From Chelonoidis abingdonii (taxonomy: Eukaryota; Chordata; Testudines; Testudinidae), in the NCBI RefSeq assembly GCF_003597395.2, contig NC_133770.1, positions 84,107,077 to 84,171,076 on the forward strand: DNA of 64,000 nt, read 5' to 3'. Under the pieces are notes generated by a model, which saw only the letters and a program-made list of their open reading frames with translations, had not been told where the DNA came from and searched no databases. The first letter of the stretch is position 1; each line of letters starts with the position of its first letter. Of this stretch, positions 1-9,700 are shown piece by piece. The position numbers and the translations under genes are program-made.

Positions 1-415
1 CTGCCAGCCCCCCGGAAGAGGGGAGAGAACTGAGTAGGGCACAGCCAGAGAGCTATGTCCAGAAGAGGACACTGCAGTCCTAAGAGCGACACAGGTCCTG
101 ATGACAGAAGCAGCAGTGGCGAGACGCCACTAGATGGGGGCGGACTGGCGAACCAGAGCTAATTCCAAGGACGGCCAGCAGGAGGCACCACAGTGATGAG
201 TCATGCCCCATTACACTGGTGGAGAACATGGGTAAACAGTCACCCTGATATAAGGGGAAGATAGAGGACTGTGGGAACTATTACCTGGTACAGACGTTTG
301 AGAGACTAAGGGACATGTAAGATGAAGAAAATGGAGTCAGAGGCCTTTGTGGAGGGCTCTGAGGCCTTCCTGAACTGGACTCCAAAGTCGGTGCCACTGT
401 GGATAGGGGCTGACA
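1..415 (+). mobile_element. LTR-retrotransposon fragment (LTR 3' end and leader)
   Basis: The window opens inside what looks like the 3' part of a gypsy-type LTR. It ends at about 215 in TTACA and is followed by TGGTGGAGAACATGGG, a plausible primer-binding region. The LTR part resembles 50555-50632 in this window: both share GAGCTAATTCC, then CAGGAGG, then CCACAG, and end in a TACA-type terminus. A short open frame begins at 322, but I do not recognise its product; it may be the start of a gag gene. The left end lies outside the window, so no target duplication can be tested. An unrelated unique sequence is possible but less likely. Confidence 0.45.
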
Positions 416-975
416 AGCAGCAAGGGCATCTTACAGTGGCACAGCTGCACCAGTGCAGCTATACCACTGCTAATGCAGATGCTCTAAGCCAGGGGTCAGC
501 AGCCTTTCAGAAGTGATGTGCCGAGTCTTCATTTATTCACTTTGATTTAAAGTTTTGCGTGCCAGTCATACATTTTAATGTTTTTAGAAGGTCTCTTTCT
601 ATAAATCTATAATACATAACTAAAGTATTGTTGTATGTAAAGTAAATAAGGTTTTAAAAATATTTAAGAAACTTCATTTAAAATTAAATTAAAATGCAGT
701 GCCCCCTGGACCAGTGGCCAGGACTCGGGCAGTGTGAGTGCTACTAAAAATCAGCTTGCATGCCGCCTTTGGCACGCGTGCTATAATTGCCTACCCCTGC
801 TCTAAGCCGATGGGAGAGAGCTCACCCATCAACTTAATTACTCCAGCCTCTGTGGGCAGTGGTAGATATGTTGGTGTGAGAAGTTCTCTGTGCCAGCATA
901 GCGCTGTCCACACCAGCACCTAGATCAGTTTGACTTACTTAGCTCCAGGGGATGGCTTATTCACACTGAACAACA
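416..975. mobile_element. Possible nonautonomous DNA element, split by a hAT copy
   Basis: The sequence on both sides of the hAT element at 490-799 reads as one GC-richer unit that differs from the AT-rich flank. It contains the small hairpin GATGGGAGAGAGCTCACCCATC-like segment at 809-830 and a CATAGCGCTGTCCACACC stretch of the kind found in turtle miniature DNA transposons. I see no convincing terminal inverted repeats, so the boundaries are approximate and the class is a guess. Confidence 0.3.
490..799 (-). mobile_element. Nonautonomous hAT element, copy 1 (310 bp)
   Basis: The ends are CAGGGGTCAGCAGCC and, in complement, CAGGGGTAGGCAATT. They are flanked by an exact 8-bp duplication, CTCTAAGC (482-489 and 800-807), as expected for hAT transposition. 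Two further copies of the same family lie in the opposite orientation at 29220-29529 and 45567-45877. The interior is AT-rich and non-coding, so mobility would need a transposase in trans. Confidence 0.92.
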
Positions 976-1445
976 TAGAATCATAGAATATCAGGGTTGG
1001 AAGGGACCTCAGGAGGTCATCTAGTCCAACCTCCTGCTCAAAGTAGGACCAATCCCCAGCCAAATCATCCCAGCCAGGGCTTTGTCAAACCTGACCTTAA
1101 AAACCTCTAAGGAGGGAGATTCCACCACCTCCCTAGGTAACCCATTCCAGTGCTTCACCACCCGCATAGTGAAAAAGATTTTTCCTAATATCCAACCTAA
1201 ACCTCCCCCACTGCAACTTGAAACCATTACTCCTTGTTCTGTCATATGCTACCACTGAGAACAGTCTAGATCCATCCTCTTTGGAACCCCCTTTCAGGTA
1301 GTTGAAAGCAGCTATCAAATCCCCTCTTTTCTTCTCTTCTGCTCCAGCCCCATAATCATTTTTGTTGCCCTCCACTGGACTCTTTCCAATTTTTCCATAT
1401 CCTTCTTGTAGTGTGGGGCCCAGGACATAACCTATACCAACCTAA
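976..1445 (-). mobile_element. CR1 LINE, 3' end, 5'-truncated
   Basis: The left edge, ATAGAATCATAGAATATC, is the characteristic CR1 3' tail read in complement. It is followed by the conserved segment GGGACCTCAGGAGGTCATC. The complementary strand encodes pieces of the C-terminal tail of the CR1 reverse-transcriptase protein, with disruptions. The element fades out at about 1445. Truncation of the 5' end is normal for CR1 because reverse transcription starts at the 3' end. Confidence 0.9.
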
Positions 1446-3660
1446 GCTGTAGTGTGTGATCTGAATATAATTGTGGAATGGGGTTTAGGAGTTAAAGGAA
1501 ATTGTGAGTCAAAATTACAGGTTATTTTTCCAGCTCTGACATTAACCATCTGCATGATATTAGGCAAGTGACTCTTTAATTTAAAGTGAATTTTTAAAAA
1601 TGTGTACTAATTTTGCATGCCTCAGTTTTTTTAGTATGCAACCTGACACATCTATGATCTGATTTTGAGAGATGCTGAATACCCAAAACTCCAATTGACT
1701 TCATTTTCATTCCCAGTATCTAGCTGTCTTCATGTCTCTGCTGATATTTTCCACTATCTCTTTGCTTAGCATAATAGGGATCTCTCAAACCAAACTGGTT
1801 ACTATGGTTATGTGTTATTTGCTGTTAGCTGAGATAAAATACTAGAGTGCATTTTAGGCTGACCTGCCTTTGTAGCTGTTTTTGAAGGATCTTTTAATCA
1901 TATGCACTTGATGCAAAAAGAGACAATTGCCCCTCTCTGATTGTTTTCCAGTCAAATCTTTCATGCTCTTGGTCTGTCCTCTAGGACCAGAATCCAGTTC
2001 CCATCAAAGTCAGTAGGAGTCTTTCCATTGACATCTCTTAGTGTTGAATTGGACCCTGTGTTCATAATGCCCAAGAAACAGTGTTGCCACTTAGAATTTT
2101 TAGCAATTCCTCTACCACTGGGGAAGCACCAGTGCAACTCTGTGGTTAATGTGGTAGTCTGGACTCAGGTGTTTCTACCACCATGGTATCCATCCCTGCC
2201 CTAAGGTAGACCAACAATGGGAAGATTGCTAAAACAAGGCCAGAGAGCATACTAAGTGAAACAGGCAGCATCTGGACCTCAGCTTTCAGTTCCGATCAAA
2301 TCCCCCTCAAACAAGATGTAACAATATATGTTATCATGTAACTAATTTGATTATTTTTTGTTTATGTGATACCCATCTGGCAGGGTACTAGGTGCTCTCA
2401 ACTCCCTCCTTGTAGAGCCAGGCCTTTTTTTAACCTATCTGCAAATTAATATTTATTTACTTTACTCTTTCCTTAATTCATAGAAATTTCATAGTATAAC
2501 TATAGGTGCTGGTTACTGGCTAATCCTACTATACTCTATTGTTCATGTGGCTGAAATGGATCTTATTATAAACAATTAACCCAAACATGGAATAAGAGTG
2601 CTAAAACAAATGAAAAAATATTCTTGAATATTTTTCAGGGAGTGAAAGCTCTTCAAATCCTCTAGAAACAATGTGTGGTTTCTTGCTGTATGGAATATTA
2701 ATTCTGCACGTACAATCTGTATCTGACAGTTGAACAGTGCAAAATTTGGTTTCTAAACCACTGGAAACATTTTTTTAGCAATATGCCATATGTGGTATTT
2801 GAATTTCATATATGGCTCATGGGATGAAACTTGATGGCATTGAAACTGAATGATGTTGTTCTTTCTATAACAACTGGAGCAGATTCCGTGTTTCCTTGAG
2901 CTATAATTGCCTGGCACGTACATAGATAGTGTAACCACTATGTAACATGAGTTCCTGGTACAATGATGCCATATACACTCCTTTTACACATATTCCATTT
3001 TGAAAATGTTATCGATAACCCTAACTGATTGTGGGGGTCATGTATATATTAAATTAAGTTGCAAGTGTTATTTAAACAAACATTAAATCCATGTTGTGCA
3101 TTTTAGAAATCAGAACAGTGGATAATCATAAAGGCAAAAGGTCTGGCTAATTTTTCTCTGAAAGATGTAAGGCATGCCATTGCATTAACTCTATTGGGAG
3201 AACTTTAGATTGAAGGTGTAAAGGTCTGTGATTACATTCCAGGTTCATGCCACAACTCATCTCACTTCAGAAATTTTGTAGCAATGAACTGTGACCAAAA
3301 AGAGTGGGAGGGGAAAGACTAGTGTGCAAGTGCTAAAGTGATGCATTCAACAGAAATGTTCACTTGCAAGTTTTGTCATGACACACAAAATGTTGCATTG
3401 GAGCTCAGCAAAACGTTTCATTTAGAGTGATTGAATCTTTGGGTAGTGTATATTTATATGTATGTGGAAAAATGTAATATCCATAATTAGATAGCCATCA
3501 TACATACTATTGAGGAATACTGCCTTTATACCTTCAAACACATTTTCCCTATAAAAGCCTAAATTACGACCTTGGGAGCTTTGAGCTCTGGGACTGGGGA
3601 GCACCTCCACCACTCCAAGTGGTGCATCCTCTTAACAGGATGTTGCTGCAAGGGGGCTTT
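1446..3660. other. AT-rich sequence without recognised features
   Basis: I see no coding frame, RNA gene or clear transposon here. The open frames are short and show no recognisable domain. A segment at about 1984-2060 has the form of an old short interspersed repeat of amniotes, but its arms are too decayed to define. Confidence 0.6.
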
Positions 3661-3665
3661 CCTTT

Positions 3666-4990
3666 GTGCAAGGCCTAGTATGACTCCATTCTACCCCTGA
3701 TATAGGGCTGTGTCTAAATGGCACAGTTCAGCTTCTGAATATTGCAAGTGGGTATGTCTGATGGGTTCTCCCTGGGGTGCCACCTGGAACTGGGGTACCA
3801 CTGAGCCCTCTGACCCACCGGCCTGGGCTCCCTCTCACACTGTGCTGCTGTGACAAGTTGCAAAGCCTTCCAAGCTTGCACTTTCTCCAACATTCATACA
3901 AGTAGGGACACACCCAGCTGCAGTCACATGCAGGCTCTCTAACCACCAGCCTCCCATGCTAGGACCCCAGAGAAGTACCGTCAAACACCCGGTCCGCCTC
4001 TCCCTCAATGTGAAGAGGATCATGCACACAAGCTGAGATTTTTCCCAATCACCTTAAGCAAATGCACACTGGTTTGGATTAAAACATAAAAAAAGTTTAT
4101 TAACTATAAAAAGATAGATTTTAAGTGATTATAAGTGATAGCAAACAAATTAAAGCAGATTACCTAGTAAATAAACAAAACCGCAAACTGAGTTTAACAT
4201 ACTAGATAGATTATAAATTAGCAACTGCTCACTCTGAGTGATAAACAGGCTGGCAGATTCTTAAGGCACAAGCTGTCTTGGCTTTGCAGTTTGTGTTTCC
4301 CAGGTTTTCATACACAGGCTAGAAAACCCTTTAGCCTGAGACCATCAATTCCCCCTGTTCAGTCTTTATTCCTCAGGTGTTTCCAGGTGTGTTGCTGTAG
4401 GGAGAGTGATGGGTCCCATCATGATGTCATTTCCCCTCTTTTATATCTTCTTCCGTCTTGCTGGAAAGCTCTTTTGCTGTGACCTGAGTCAAACAGTTCC
4501 CACTGTGTATTGCTATCTCTGAGAGGTTTCTGTTGTACACAGTTCCTGGGGTAATCCTTGTGCTTGTGTGCATTTCCTCAATCAGCCATTAACACTGTAT
4601 GGCCTGTTTTACTGTTGTACCTGAAAGGCTGCTTGTGAGTGTTTTCAACCGCACAACATAGATATAGCCAAACTTCATAACTTCACATACAATGATAGCA
4701 CATACAATCCAACAATATATTAATGTCTAGCAGATCAAGACTTTTAGAATGATACCTCACAAGTCATACTTTGTACAAAACATATCCTAATTACATGACA
4801 GTGGTGAATATTGGGGTGCCGGGGTGCCACACTATGTCTGCACTTTGAACTGGGGGTGTGATTCCAAGCTCCAGGAGACATACTGGCACTAGCTCTCATT
4901 GAGCTAGTTCACTGAAAATAGAGTATAGCCACTGTAGTGTGAGCGGCAGGAGAGGCTAGCCACCCTGAGTATGTGCCTGGACCTTGTCAA
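3666..4990 (+). repeat. Interspersed repeat, copy A, split by a solo LTR
   Basis: The segments 3666-3758 and 4833-4990 together match 6560-6818. The shared parts include ATATAGGGCTGTGTCTAAAT, GGCACAGTTCA, GCAAGTGGGTATGTC, TGTCTGCACTTTG and GGGGTGTGATTCC. The copy is interrupted by the LTR at 3759-4831. In copy B the right end complements the left (GTGGGTATGTCTGCACTTTG against AAAGTGTAGACATACC), which suggests a DNA transposon with terminal inverted repeats. The adjoining 85 bp are also shared by both copies. Confidence 0.7.
3759..4831 (-). mobile_element. Solo LTR, probably of an endogenous retrovirus (about 1.07 kb)
   Basis: Read on the minus strand the LTR starts TGTGGCACCCC and ends GAACCCATCA. 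TATGTC occurs on both sides of the insertion (3753-3758 and 4833-4838), although the right copy starts one base after the terminal CA. The insertion cleanly interrupts repeat copy A. The minus strand holds an A/T-rich polyadenylation-type segment near 4080-4100 (AATAAAC in complement). No internal region or second LTR is present, so this is the product of LTR-LTR recombination. The family is not named with certainty. Confidence 0.75.
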
Positions 4991-6555
4991 GACAGATAGA
5001 ACTACAGTCCTTAAAAAGGAGGTGTTTATTAAAGAAAATAACTACAGCTACAGACTGACAAGTTTTTGTACAGCTCAAGTCCCTGTTCTGTCTGTCTTAT
5101 TTACCAAGGAGCAGTTCTTGCTACACTTTTGAAAAGTATAGTTTGCCTGAACTACTTTGTCCCTCACTCAGACTCCCACGGTCCCTCCCCCCAAACCCCT
5201 CTTTTGATATAGGGAGTGGGAAAGGGATGGGAGATAGCTGTTGGCTGAGGCTCAGCATGGATGAAACAAAGAATAAAGTGCCTTTCCATCTCCTCATTTT
5301 TCCTTCTTTGGTAGGAGGGTAGACACAGAAGGTCCAGGGGCCGTTGTTGGGAGCACTGTCTTTACTACCTACTATTACTTTGGTACATCAGAAGGTTATC
5401 TTTGCTTTCATAAAATGAAAACTTCAGCTAGTAAAACTGGAGGAGACAATTTGAGCAGACACTTAACTCTTCCTCCTCAAACTCTAGGCAGTCTCTAACA
5501 AAACAAAACCTGGCAAATTTTTGTCTATTTTCTACTTGATATTTTATTTTTAAAAAAGCCCTGTTAAGTTGACTTCAAAAGAAAAAGATCTGTGGCAATG
5601 ACACTTTTTCAACTTATTTATGCACAGGGAATTGTCATTTTGTTCTCAAACGAGGTAAACAAAGCCATAAAGAGCATAGCTTAGACCTGTCAAAAACTGC
5701 ACAGCCTTTAAATCAGAAGGAACATTTCCCCATTGTGACTGGAACTCTTTGTTGCAGTGAAACTAGTATTGGAAATAGAAACTTACTTAGTTTTAGAAAT
5801 ATTAGACATGAAAGCTGGGTTCCAGTTCACTATGCAACTAAATGATGAATAGCACCATTTGAATGATCTTTATTGAATAAACCATTTGTTGTTGTCTTCT
5901 GGCAATGCCTTTCTGTTGACCTGACTTACTTTAAGTTAGATAAGGTGTCGTCAGAATTAACAGTGTTAGTATCTAACACTAAAGAAAGCATCTTAAATAT
6001 CACTTTCCCCCCATAAAACACAATTGCTTTATTGACATGCATCTGGTAAGGTGTGCCAGGGGAAGTCCATGCCTCTTGGAGTTGTTCTGAATCTTGTTTT
6101 GAAAATATATAGAAAAAATATTGGACTAAGTGCAATGACTATTCTTTCTGCTCTAGTGATTTTTTTATTTTTTTTTGCACAGAGTACAAGAAAAGCCAGC
6201 TGTACATTGTCATAGTTGTAAAATGTCCAGTGCTGTCTGGGGGACCACCCAGGTTATTTTGGCCCTTACAAAGGTGAAGTGGGGGCAAGATGCAATGAGT
6301 CTTTCTTCATCCCTTACTTCTGCACAGCCTGTGAGAGGGCCAGGCATACCCCCACTACCTGCATTCAGAGGCAGCACAAGGACTGCTCCCTCCGTGTTCT
6401 CCTTGGAGCACACAGTGCTCCACCCAAGGTGAAGAGGAGATCAGACCATGGTTCAATTTTCCTCCTGTTCCAGTTCACTGAGTGGTACTAATGCAGCCAG
6501 GAGGAGTAACCAGCTCCCATTGAAGGGAGGTTGCAGCGAGGTGGCTCGCCTTTGT
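4991..6555. other. Unclassified non-coding sequence
   Basis: This is moderately AT-rich. The part at 5010-5420 (GGAGGTGTTTATTAAAG) has the look of LTR-derived sequence, but there are no ends or duplication to prove it. The rest shows nothing recognisable. Short open frames near 6175-6490 have no known domain. Confidence 0.45.
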
Positions 6556-6559
6556 GGAG

Positions 6560-6818
6560 GGGCTAGTATGGCTTCATTTTAATCCCAATATAGGGCTGTG
6601 TCTAAATGGCACAGTTCACCATCTGAGTATTGCAAGTGGGTATGTCTGCACTTTGCACTTGGGGTGTGATTCCCAGCTGTCACTAGCTCTCATTGTACTG
6701 GTGCACTAAAAATAAAGTGCATCTGTGTCAGAATGACCAGCGAGTACATGCCTATGCTCTCAGACAGGCATCACAGCAGGGAATCACACACCCCCACTCA
6801 AAGTGTAGACATACCACA
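6560..6818 (+). repeat. Interspersed repeat, copy B, unsplit
   Basis: This matches copy A at 3666-4990 but lacks the LTR. It therefore shows the pre-insertion structure GTGGGTATGTCTGCACTTTG. The right end (AAAGTGTAGACATACC, about 6798-6813) is the inverted complement of the left end at about 6638-6657, suggesting a short DNA transposon of about 175 bp set in a longer shared segment. Confidence 0.65.
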
Positions 6819-7240
6819 TGTGTGAGTTTGGGTTTGTTTTTTTTTAAATATAGTGCCTACTTTATGTGCCAGGAATTTTGCAGAAAGGTAGGAAGACAGA
6901 ATAAGGGGCTAAGTACACAACTTCCAGACAAATGATGGAGGATGGATGGGATGCAGGAGAACCCACAGTGATTGGGCAGCAGAGTTTAAAATACATTTTG
7001 TTCTATGGCTGTTGGTTAAAGATTGTCTGTGTTCTTGGTGGTGGGTTTTGTTTTTGTTAAAATTCACATAACCACATTGGAACACACTTCTAGTAGCTCC
7101 CAGTTTTTCACACAATAGATGGTTGAGTGTCTTGTACTTTTTTTCAGGGCCTGCTCTTACTCCTTTGTCACAAGTGGGACCAGAAATGGGCCCTCACTGT
7201 GTCAGTTATTTAAACTGGCAAAAGAATAGCTGTAGTAAAC
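6819..7240. other. Non-coding spacer
   Basis: Nothing recognised. It contains a short T-run at 6836-6844. It ends at the 12-bp target duplication of the Penelope-like element. Confidence 0.6.
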
Positions 7241-7297
7241 AATCTCTATAGTAACAAGGAGGAGTATGGTGGCTTCTGAAGACTAACAGATTTATTT

Positions 7298-7342
7298 GGG
7301 CATAGGCTTTCGTGGGTCAAAACCCACTTCTTCAGATGCATG
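7298..7342 (-). ncRNA. Hammerhead-like ribozyme core, left Penelope terminus
   Basis: Read on the minus strand the segment gives CTGAAGA, one extra A, then stem II GTGGG with CCCAC closing a short loop, then GAAA. It ends in a three-pair-type stem III, AGC-CTAT-GCC. This matches the hammerhead consensus CUGANGA ... GAAA ... UH, except for the extra A and a last stem III pair decayed to A-C. Hammerhead motifs are known from Penelope-like elements. Whether this copy folds or cleaves is unknown. Confidence 0.5.
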
Positions 7343-7983
7343 GATGCCCAATCATTTCAGGCATTGGCACTCTTACAGCAGGACTATCTGGCTATTTGGA
7401 CTCTCTCCTCAGACCCTATTCTACCAGCACTCCTAGCTATCTTCAAGACACCACCAACTTCCAGAGGAAACTACAATGCATCAGTGATCTTCCTGAAAAC
7501 AACATCCTGGCCACCATAGATGTAGAAGCTCTTGACACCAATATTCCACACAAGGATGGATTACAAGTTGTCAGGAACAGTTTCCCTTATGAGGCCATGG
7601 GACACAAGGTGGCTGAGCTTTGTAATTTTGTCCTCACCCACAACCATTTCAGATTTGGGGACAATTTATACCTTCAAGTCAGCGGCACTGCTATGGGTAC
7701 CTGCATGGCCCCACAGTATGCCAACATTTTAATGGTTGACTTAGAACAATGCTTCCTCAGCTCTCGTCCCCTAGTGCCCCCCCTCCACTTGTGCTACATT
7801 GATGACATTATCATATGGACCCACGGGAAGGAGGCTCTTGAAGAATTGCACCTGGATTTCAATGATTTCCACCCCATCATCAATCTCAGCCTGGACCAGT
7901 CCACACAAGAGATCCACTTCCTAGACACTACCATGCAAATAAGTGATGATCACATAAACACCACCCTACTGGAAACCTACTGA
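7312..7983 (+). pseudogene. Penelope-type reverse transcriptase fragment
   Basis: This frame encodes the core of a Penelope reverse transcriptase, which copies element RNA at a nicked target. Visible motifs are DVEALDTNIPHKDGLQ (motif A region; the family has YTNIPH, so one Tyr is now Asp) at about residues 70-85. Next come GTAMGTCMAPQYANI (motif B region) and the catalytic YIDD in the context CYIDDIIIWTHG at about 7794-7829, then HFLDTTMQI. The frame begins inside the left terminus by chance. It stops at 7981-7983 and the protein should continue. The N-terminal part of the RT is missing, so the copy is 5'-truncated. Confidence 0.88.
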
Positions 7984-8109
7984 CTGCTATTCTTACCTAC
8001 ATGCCTCCAGCTTCCATCCAAGACACATCATACGATCCATTGTCTACATCCAATGCTCCAATCCCTCAGACAGAGACAAACACCTACAAGATCTTTATCA
8101 AGCATTCTT

Positions 8110-8440
8110 AAAACTACAATACCCACCCGAGGAGGTGAGGAAACAGATTGACAGAGTGAGACAGGTACCTAGAAGTCACCTGCTACGGGACAAGACCAAC
8201 AAGGAAAATAGCAGAAAACCACTGGCCATCACATACAGAACACACAGAACACCACTGGCCATCACATACAGCCCTCCAGCACATCATCAGCCATCTACAA
8301 CCTGTCCTGGAAAATGATCCCTCACTGTCACAGACCTTTGGAGGCAGGCCAGTCCTCGCCTACAGACAGCCCCCCAGCCTGAAGCAAATACTCATCTGCA
8401 ACTACACACCACACCACAGAAACACTAACTCAGGAACCAA
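8110..8440 (+). pseudogene. Penelope linker between RT and endonuclease, frameshifted
   Basis: Translation in two frames gives the RT thumb/linker region: RKQIDRVRQVPRSHLL in one frame at about 8138-8185, then NDPSLSQTFGGRPVLAYR in another from about 8312. At least one frameshift separates them. A local duplication, CACTGGCCATCACATACAG at about 8219-8237 and 8252-8270, has added bases and helps to explain the break. Confidence 0.7.
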
Positions 8441-8813
8441 TCCCTGTAACAAACCCCGTTGCCTATTCTGTCCCAATATCTACTCTAGCAACACCATCAT
8501 AAGATCCAACCACACCAGTGACATCATCAGAGGCTTATTCACCTGCACATCTACTAATGTGATATATTCCATCCTGTGGCAGCAATGCCCCTCTGCCATG
8601 TACATTGACCAAACCTTACAGTCTCTACATAAAAGAATAAATGGATACAAATCAGACGTCAGGAATGGTAACATACAAATGCCAGTAGAAGAACACTTCA
8701 ATCTCTCTGCACATTCAATAGCAGATTTAAAAGTAGCCATCCTTCAACAAAAAACACTTCAAAAACAGACTTCAAAGAGAAACTGCAGAACTACAATTCA
8801 TTTGCAAACTTAA
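8441..8813 (+). pseudogene. Penelope GIY-YIG endonuclease domain
   Basis: The frame reads a Cys motif, NPCNKPRCLFCP, followed about 30 residues later by FTCTSTNVIYSIL and CPSAMYIDQTLQSLHKR. NVIY...MYIDQ corresponds to the GIY...YIG core of this endonuclease family, with the second Gly replaced by Asp. HKRINGYKSDV and PVEEHFNLSAHS follow and keep the family order. This domain would cut the target DNA. The changed core residue and the upstream frameshifts make it inactive here. Confidence 0.85.
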
Positions 8814-9030
8814 CACTATTAATTTGGGCTTGAATAGGGACTGGGAGTGGCTGGCTCACTACAGAAGCAATTTTCCCTCTCTAGGTATTGACACCTCCTC
8901 ATCAGTTATTAGGAATGGACCACATCGCCCCTGACTGAATTGGCCTTGTTATCAGTGGTTCACCACTTGTAAGATAACTCCCTCCTCTTCATGTGCCAGT
9001 ATATCTATGCCAGTATCTAATTTTCATTCC

Positions 9031-9076
9031 ATGCATCTGAAGAAGTGGAGGCTTTTACCCACGAAAGCTTATGCCC
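9031..9076 (+). ncRNA. Hammerhead-like ribozyme core, right Penelope terminus
   Basis: CTGAAGA at 9037-9043 fits the hammerhead CUGANGA box. An extra A follows, then GTGG..., a loop and CCCAC at 9058-9062 as stem II. GAAA lies at 9063-9066, and a short stem III is formed by AGC-TTAT-GCC, placing the cleavage-type base at 9076. One arm of stem II is disturbed by an insertion (GTGGAGG). Stem I is not obvious, which is also true of the small hammerhead variants reported for Penelope elements. Confidence 0.5.
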
Positions 9077-9168
9077 AAATAAATCTGTTTCTCTTTAAGG
9101 TGCCACTGGACTCCCAGTTGTTTTTGTGGATACACACTACTGCTACCCCTCTGATAAATCTCTACAGT

Positions 9169-9692
9169 GCTAAACAGACCCCTTCTGCAATTCTATGGTA
9201 ATAAAAAGAGAAATTTACTAATATCCATTACAGATTTGACAGATAAAATAATCATAATGTGTTGTACATAGTATATCTCTTTGCCTGCTTGAAACCTCAG
9301 TAAATTCATCAGGTGAAAATAATTGGCATAGACCTGTTTCTTATATTAGTCTAGGCATTTAACTCTTTTTATGGGTTTGCACTTCATTAACTTTCATGTG
9401 CATAATTTATATGATCTAGTTTTTCAAAGCATGGAATTTTACACACAGAGCCTGATCCATCTCTCCTTTAAGTTAATGAGAATATTTATTTGCCACCGAC
9501 CCTAATAAATGTGCATAGCAGCTCACTGAAAGTGCAGTATATATTATCTGCAAAGCAACACTATCATTTTGTAGGATTCCAACTGTGTGAATTCAGTTGC
9601 TATGGAAAGGACTTATAAAAAGGAATTTTTGATCAGCCATTTCTAAGTGTGTTCTGTTCAGGCCAGCAGTACTCTGTGTGTGTGTGTGTAAA
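9169..9692. other. AT-rich spacer
   Basis: No gene or transposon recognised. A TG microsatellite, (TG) about 8 units, lies at 9674-9689 just before the duplication that marks the next hAT element. Confidence 0.6.
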
Positions 9693-9700
9693 TCAATGAC

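Larger units (their letters stand above)
7253..9156 (+). mobile_element. Penelope-like retroelement, nearly complete, inactive
   Basis: The element is bounded by a 12-bp target duplication, AATCTCTATAGT (7241-7252) and AATCTCTACAGT (9157-9168), with one mismatch. The order is an inverted terminal segment, then Penelope-type reverse transcriptase, a Cys-containing linker, a GIY-YIG-type endonuclease and a right terminal segment. The left 80 bp are the inverted complement of the right end (ATGCATCTGAAGAAGTGG at 9031-9048 against its complement near 7325-7342), a layout typical of Penelope elements. Frameshifts and stops split the single expected reading frame into at least three pieces, so this copy is dead. 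Confidence 0.92.
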
